Positions 63,110 to 64,000 of a stretch of DNA of 64,000 bases are shown here, piece after piece. Source of the stretch: Candidatus Aenigmatarchaeota archaeon (GTDB lineage: Archaea; Aenigmatarchaeota; Aenigmatarchaeia; GW2011-AR5); NCBI GenBank assembly GCA_016184005.1, contig JACPDL010000003.1:316974-380973 (forward strand), read 5' to 3'. Position 1 is the stretch's first letter. Each line of letters begins with the position of its first letter. Position numbers and translations under genes: made by a program. The notes under the pieces were generated by a model, which saw only the letters and a list, made by a program, of their open reading frames with translations, was not told where the DNA came from and made no database searches.

Positions 63110-64000
63110 TCATCCCCAGAACTGCCACCATGGCTTCTGGTAATAATCTAGTAAGTTGCCAGTGCTGTCGTATGTTGCAGTTACGTGTTCATCAATTGGA
63201 ATAAATCCTAAGAATAATTCTGTTTTCTTGCCTTCGACGTTGTAAACTAAGTTTCCTGCTTTTTCCTCATAAGCTACGTTTGTTGTTTTTATGCCCTGTT
63301 TCTCGGCAATGTCTTCTGGCAAAGCAGTTATCTGCGCATTGCCCTCAGTTGTCTGCGCGAACATGCTGCCATCTGCTGCGATATCTGACAAATCCTTGGC
63401 TACAAGCACCCGGCCGTTGTGCTCGATCTTAATCTCGTCTATGTCTAGAGAGTAAGGAATTTGGACAACGGCATTATATTCATCAAGCTCTACGGGTTCT
63501 GAATGCATTTGTCCGTTTTCATCTACGAGATCTCCATGTAGTGAAAATTGTACATCGAAGTCTTCTGAGGATATTTTTCTGCCACCATCGAAAGCAACAA
63601 GCTCATAGTTACCCTGGTCGTTTTCCTCGTCCAAATACGCTTCTCCTACATGCACAGAATTCACAGTTGCAGTACCATCACTAGATACTGTTATGTATGC
63701 AGCGATTACTTCTTGAGTAGGTTCTGCGCTAGCTGAAAGTTTATTACAAGTAGAAACTAATTTGTTATAAGCGGCTGGACTAAATTTTTGTGCTGAAGAA
63801 CAGTATGACATAACGTCTCGTACTCTATCATTTATCGGTAAGTTACAGTCTGGCACATTAGAACATTTTGCGTTGCATAGATATCCTGGAGTTTGACATC
63901 TAGTAAAGGGTGGCGTGTCAGCTGAATCAACAAAGACATGACAGAAATTAAAATTATGTCCAATTTCATGTGAAAAAACAACATCTTTGGAATTAGACTG
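63110..64000 (-). CDS. Metzincin-type zinc metalloprotease (5' part beyond window)
   Basis: The reverse strand is open from 63110 to the window edge, 296 residues of the C-terminal part. Zinc site HEIGHNFNFCH near the visible start is HExxHxxxxxH with Cys before the last His. CQTPGYLCNAKCSNVPDC follows, then the Met-turn region VRDVMSYCS. A C-terminal domain of about 200 residues is beta-rich and ends YYQKPWWQFWG. It resembles reprolysin/M12-like or M84 secreted proteases. A signal peptide would be off the window. Confidence 0.88.
   Translation of the reverse strand, partial: QSNSKDVVFSHEIGHNFNFCHVFVDSADTPPFTRCQTPGYLCNAKCSNVPDCNLPINDRVRDVMSYCSSAQKFSPAAYNKLVSTCNKLSASAEPTQEVIAAYITVSSDGTATVNSVHVGEAYLDEENDQGNYELVAFDGGRKISSEDFDVQFSLHGDLVDENGQMHSEPVELDEYNAVVQIPYSLDIDEIKIEHNGRVLVAKDLSDIAADGSMFAQTTEGNAQITALPEDIAEKQGIKTTNVAYEEKAGNLVYNVEGKKTELFLGFIPIDEHVTATYDSTGNLLDYYQKPWWQFWG

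Overview
The window is a dense archaeal chromosome segment. Archaeal markers are PCNA, Mre11/Rad50, Rpo H-B-A1-A2-L, TFS, the Rrp4/Rrp41/Rrp42 exosome, SBDS, proteasome alpha, Dph2, a UbiA-type lipid prenyltransferase, AsnC/Lrp and AbrB regulators, TATA boxes 25-30 bases ahead of starts, and GGTGAT ribosome-binding sites inside operons. Many proteins are short or divergent, and small zinc-ribbon proteins are frequent. This suggests a small-genome (DPANN-like) archaeon, but I cannot name the lineage.

Layout. 0-9 kb: MscS channel (cut by the left edge), PCNA, Mre11-Rad50, a dihydroorotate dehydrogenase-like protein and endonuclease III. 9-19 kb: antiporter, CTP synthase, IMP dehydrogenase, adenylosuccinate synthetase, Mrp ATPase, AP endonuclease, Rieske protein and a DUF1858-HesB fusion. 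19-27 kb: LemA/TPM pair, two TFS paralogues, M48 protease, a SufT-like protein, and two toxin-antitoxin-like pairs flanking a cation exchanger. 27-38 kb: asparaginase/GatD-like enzyme, Lrp, AbrB proteins, signal peptidase, then the RpoL-Dph2 and exosome-SBDS-proteasome clusters. 38-52 kb: UbiA, ABC-2 exporter, tRNA-Thr, a dCTP deaminase-like protein, DinB, subtilase and MgtE-like pair. 52-63 kb: tRNA-Tyr, 5S rRNA, tRNA-Asp, tRNA-Lys, then rpoH-rpoB-rpoA1-x-rpoA2-rpl30e-nusA-rps12-rps7. The right edge cuts a secreted metzincin protease.

The most striking feature is a layered set of palindromic elements and introns. The 5S rRNA gene has a 74-base insertion with bulge-helix-bulge (BHB) geometry, and excising it restores a conventional 5S core. 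tRNA-Thr has a 140-base D-loop intron plus an anticodon-loop intron. tRNA-Tyr and tRNA-Lys each have an anticodon-loop intron plus a 30-base T-loop intron. tRNA-Asp has one intron. The 5S intron, the tRNA-Thr D-loop intron and the tRNA-Asp and tRNA-Lys anticodon introns all carry one hairpin family ('element A'). The same family lies, usually reversed, against start or stop codons of rpoB, rpl30e, rps12, nusA, rps7 and both TFS genes. Purine-rich twin mini-hairpins are nested in the loops of element A and of two other families ('B' and 'C'). Element C resembles an IS605/omega-RNA end hairpin and splits a small reading frame with an in-frame 180-base insertion.

No CRISPR array, transposase gene or 16S/23S rRNA is seen.
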